This document shows, piece by piece, positions 62,624-64,000 of a DNA stretch of 64,000 nt (the first letter of the stretch is position 1; every line of letters begins with the position of its first letter). Origin of the DNA: JAGREO01 sp020446285 (GTDB lineage Bacteria; Pseudomonadota; Alphaproteobacteria; Geminicoccales; Geminicoccaceae); the NCBI GenBank assembly GCA_041398005.1, contig JAWKVP010000006.1, positions 124,001 to 188,000 on the forward strand, given 5' to 3'. The notes beneath the pieces were generated by a model. The model was not told the origin of the DNA, did not search any database, and was given only the letters and a program-made list of their open reading frames with translations. The position numbers were made by a program, and so were the translations under genes.

Positions 62624-62755
62624 CGAGCATGCTCCTTGATGCGGAAATTCCAGTTGTTCGAACGCCCGGAAAATAAGTGTCCGGCGTCCCGTGTCAAGTT
62701 TCGCGAGCAGGAAGGCGACAGGGAACGGACTGCGACCGCCCCTTGCGTGTCCCGC

Positions 62756-63370
62756 TCATGCCGCCGCCCGGGCCTGTCCGCCACGTCTTCGGCAGCGCAG
62801 GCGGACAGCGAGGCCGGCAGCCCGGTCGAGGCCGGCAAGCCGCCGGTCGAGCTCCGCCATGGTCGCCGCCATGTCCTCGCTGTCGTCATCGAGCCATGTC
62901 CGCAGGCTGCGTGTATAGGCAAGGATCAGGCCCGCGCGCGCCGCCCGACCGGCAAGCCCGTGCCAGCGGATACCGGCGGCATCGGCAAGGCGGGCGGCCA
63001 TCCGGTCGAGATTGCACAGCGCCCGCAGCGACAGCGACGGATCCGCCACACGGTCGCCGGCGAGCCGGGCGAATGCGGCGCGCCATGGTTGCATCGCCTC
63101 GAACCGGCGCATCAGCATGTCGAACAGGCGTTCACGCACGTTCAGTTCGTCCAGTACGGCCGGCGCACCGGCCAGCATCGCCTCGTCCAGCCGCCGGCCG
63201 ACCGTCGCCAGAACGTCACCGGGTCCCGAGATCCGGGTATAGAGCCGGTCGAGATCGAGCCCGGAGCGACGCGCCAGTTCGGCCATCGAGAAACCGTGCC
63301 AGCCCGTTTCGGCGATCATCTCCATGGCGATTGCGACCGGATCCGCTTCCTGCTTCTTCGATTTGGCCAT
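62756..63370 (-). CDS. TetR-like helix-turn-helix protein
   Basis: A 204-residue protein. An N-terminal TetR-like helix-turn-helix (GWHGFSMAELARRSGLDLDRLY) precedes an Arg/Ala/Leu-rich helical domain. Proteins of this pattern are annotated either as TetR regulators or as COQ9-like proteins of ubiquinone biosynthesis, so the function is open. GGAGGAAAGG precedes the ATG at 63370. It lies 44 bp downstream of proC and is likely cotranscribed with it. Confidence 0.75.
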   Translation of the reverse strand: MAKSKKQEADPVAIAMEMIAETGWHGFSMAELARRSGLDLDRLYTRISGPGDVLATVGRRLDEAMLAGAPAVLDELNVRERLFDMLMRRFEAMQPWRAAFARLAGDRVADPSLSLRALCNLDRMAARLADAAGIRWHGLAGRAARAGLILAYTRSLRTWLDDDSEDMAATMAELDRRLAGLDRAAGLAVRLRCRRRGGQARAAA

Positions 63371-63414
63371 GAGCCTTTCCTCCATTGCTCCCTCAGGTCC
63401 GTGCCCGAAGAGAT

Positions 63415-64000
63415 TCAGGCAAGCTCGCGCGAGCGTTCCGCCGCGGCCGCGACCGTGCGCTCGAGCAGCGGCCCGAGGCCGTCTTCGGCCATCAGCACCC
63501 CGAGCCCCGCTGCCGTCGTGCCGCCCGGACTGGTCACGTTCGCCCGCAGGACCGCCGGCTCGACATCGCCCGTCCCGGCAAGGGCACCAGCACCCTCGAC
63601 CGTCCGCAGTGCGAGCCGTTTCGCCAGATCCTCGGGCAGCCCGGCAGCCATTCCGGCGGCCGCCAGCGCCTCGATCATGTGGAATACATAGGCGGGGCCG
63701 CTGCCCGAGACGCCCGTCACCGCATGCATCTGCTCCTCGTCGTCGATCCAGGCGGTATCGCCGACAGCGGCCATCAGCGCTTCTGCCTCGACCCGCTGCG
63801 AGGGCGTGACCGAGCGGCTCGCACAGAGCACGCTCATGCCCCTGCCGATCGCCGCGGGCGTGTTGGGCATGACCCGGACAATTGCTGTTGCCGGGCCGAA
63901 CGCGCGCTCGAAGGCGGATATGGGCTTGCCGGCGGCGATCGAGACGACGAGCGTCTCTGGCCCCACGAGAGCGCCGAGGCCATCGAGCACCGCATCCATG
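63415..64000 (-). CDS. proC: Pyrroline-5-carboxylate reductase, C-terminal part (partial)
   Basis: The gene runs off the right edge; about 194 residues remain. IVRVMPNTPAAIGRGMSVL, the dimerisation/substrate segment VTGVSGSGPAYVFHMIEAL and ANVTSPGGTTAAGL are diagnostic for ProC. It makes proline from pyrroline-5-carboxylate with NAD(P)H. The N-terminal Rossmann domain lies beyond the window. Confidence 0.93.
   Translation of the reverse strand, partial: MDAVLDGLGALVGPETLVVSIAAGKPISAFERAFGPATAIVRVMPNTPAAIGRGMSVLCASRSVTPSQRVEAEALMAAVGDTAWIDDEEQMHAVTGVSGSGPAYVFHMIEALAAAGMAAGLPEDLAKRLALRTVEGAGALAGTGDVEPAVLRANVTSPGGTTAAGLGVLMAEDGLGPLLERTVAAAAERSRELA

Noticed and set aside
1..64000. tRNA, rRNA or CRISPR loci
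   Set aside because: Scanning for T-loop consensus, rRNA blocks and regularly spaced repeats found none.

Overview
The window is GC-rich chromosomal DNA from an alphaproteobacterium. A marine or halotolerant Hyphomicrobiales/Rhodobacterales-type organism is the best guess. The grounds are an EipB (DUF1849) envelope protein, the enuR / TRAP-type ectoine uptake / eut-doe catabolic layout known from that class, a zinc-free L33, and several osmolyte-related operons. No rRNA, tRNA, CRISPR array or complete prophage was seen.

Region 1 (1-4.3 kb): the 3' part of an M20 peptidase, a shortened SelA/DgaE-like protein that lacks the PLP lysine, and a PAS-PAS-PAS-GGDEF-EAL c-di-GMP enzyme. Region 2 (4.3-17.9 kb): a complete (hydroxy)ectoine utilisation locus. 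On the minus strand run enuR, teaABC (uehABC), usp, eutABC, doeA and doeB. Divergent from enuR run asnC, ssd (doeC) and atf (doeD). Together they import ectoines, convert hydroxyectoine to ectoine, open the ring, deacetylate, transaminate and oxidise to aspartate. Repeated TTGTCATGA-type sites near the teaA and enuR starts are candidate EnuR operators.

Region 3 (18-32.5 kb): one 14.5-kb minus-strand operon. It holds a GlxA/GbdR-like AraC regulator, an OpuC/Osm-type quaternary-amine ABC importer, a nitrilase-fold amidase, an acyl-CoA dehydrogenase, an acyl-CoA ligase, a crotonase, an MmgE/PrpD protein, a non-pyrrolysine MttB homologue and an FAD-GcvT demethylase. It looks like a catabolic route for an unidentified quaternary amine whose side chain is activated as a CoA thioester and whose N-methyls are removed. 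Region 4 (32.6-37.2 kb): metallophosphatase, TusA-like protein, mobB-moeA, nucleotidyltransferase and aldo/keto reductase. Region 5 (37.2-49.2 kb): a hypothetical protein, a Cys/Met-type PLP lyase, an enolase-superfamily enzyme with an MDR dehydrogenase, PLP salvage (pdxH and pdxY), an isochorismatase-like hydrolase, a GhrA-like reductase, a DUF2235 hydrolase with a LecA-like C-terminal domain, and a gamma-glutamyltransferase. CTGTATACAG-type palindromes recur in this stretch.

Region 6 (49.25-56.65 kb) is accessory DNA. It contains an integrase/IS relic framed by an inverted repeat, a TetR-controlled EmrAB-type efflux operon with a short leader ORF, an Old Yellow Enzyme with a NemR-like TetR regulator and two operators, and an IS630 element with a frameshifted transposase inserted in the TA of the tetR stop codon. 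Direct copies of a dispersed repeat bracket the OYE/tetR module. Region 7 (56.66-64 kb) returns to core-like genes: a flippase, a 313-bp MITE-like element with 36-bp inverted repeats, EipB, a ROK sugar kinase, a two-OmpA-domain secreted protein, rpmG, a TetR-like protein and proC, which runs off the window.
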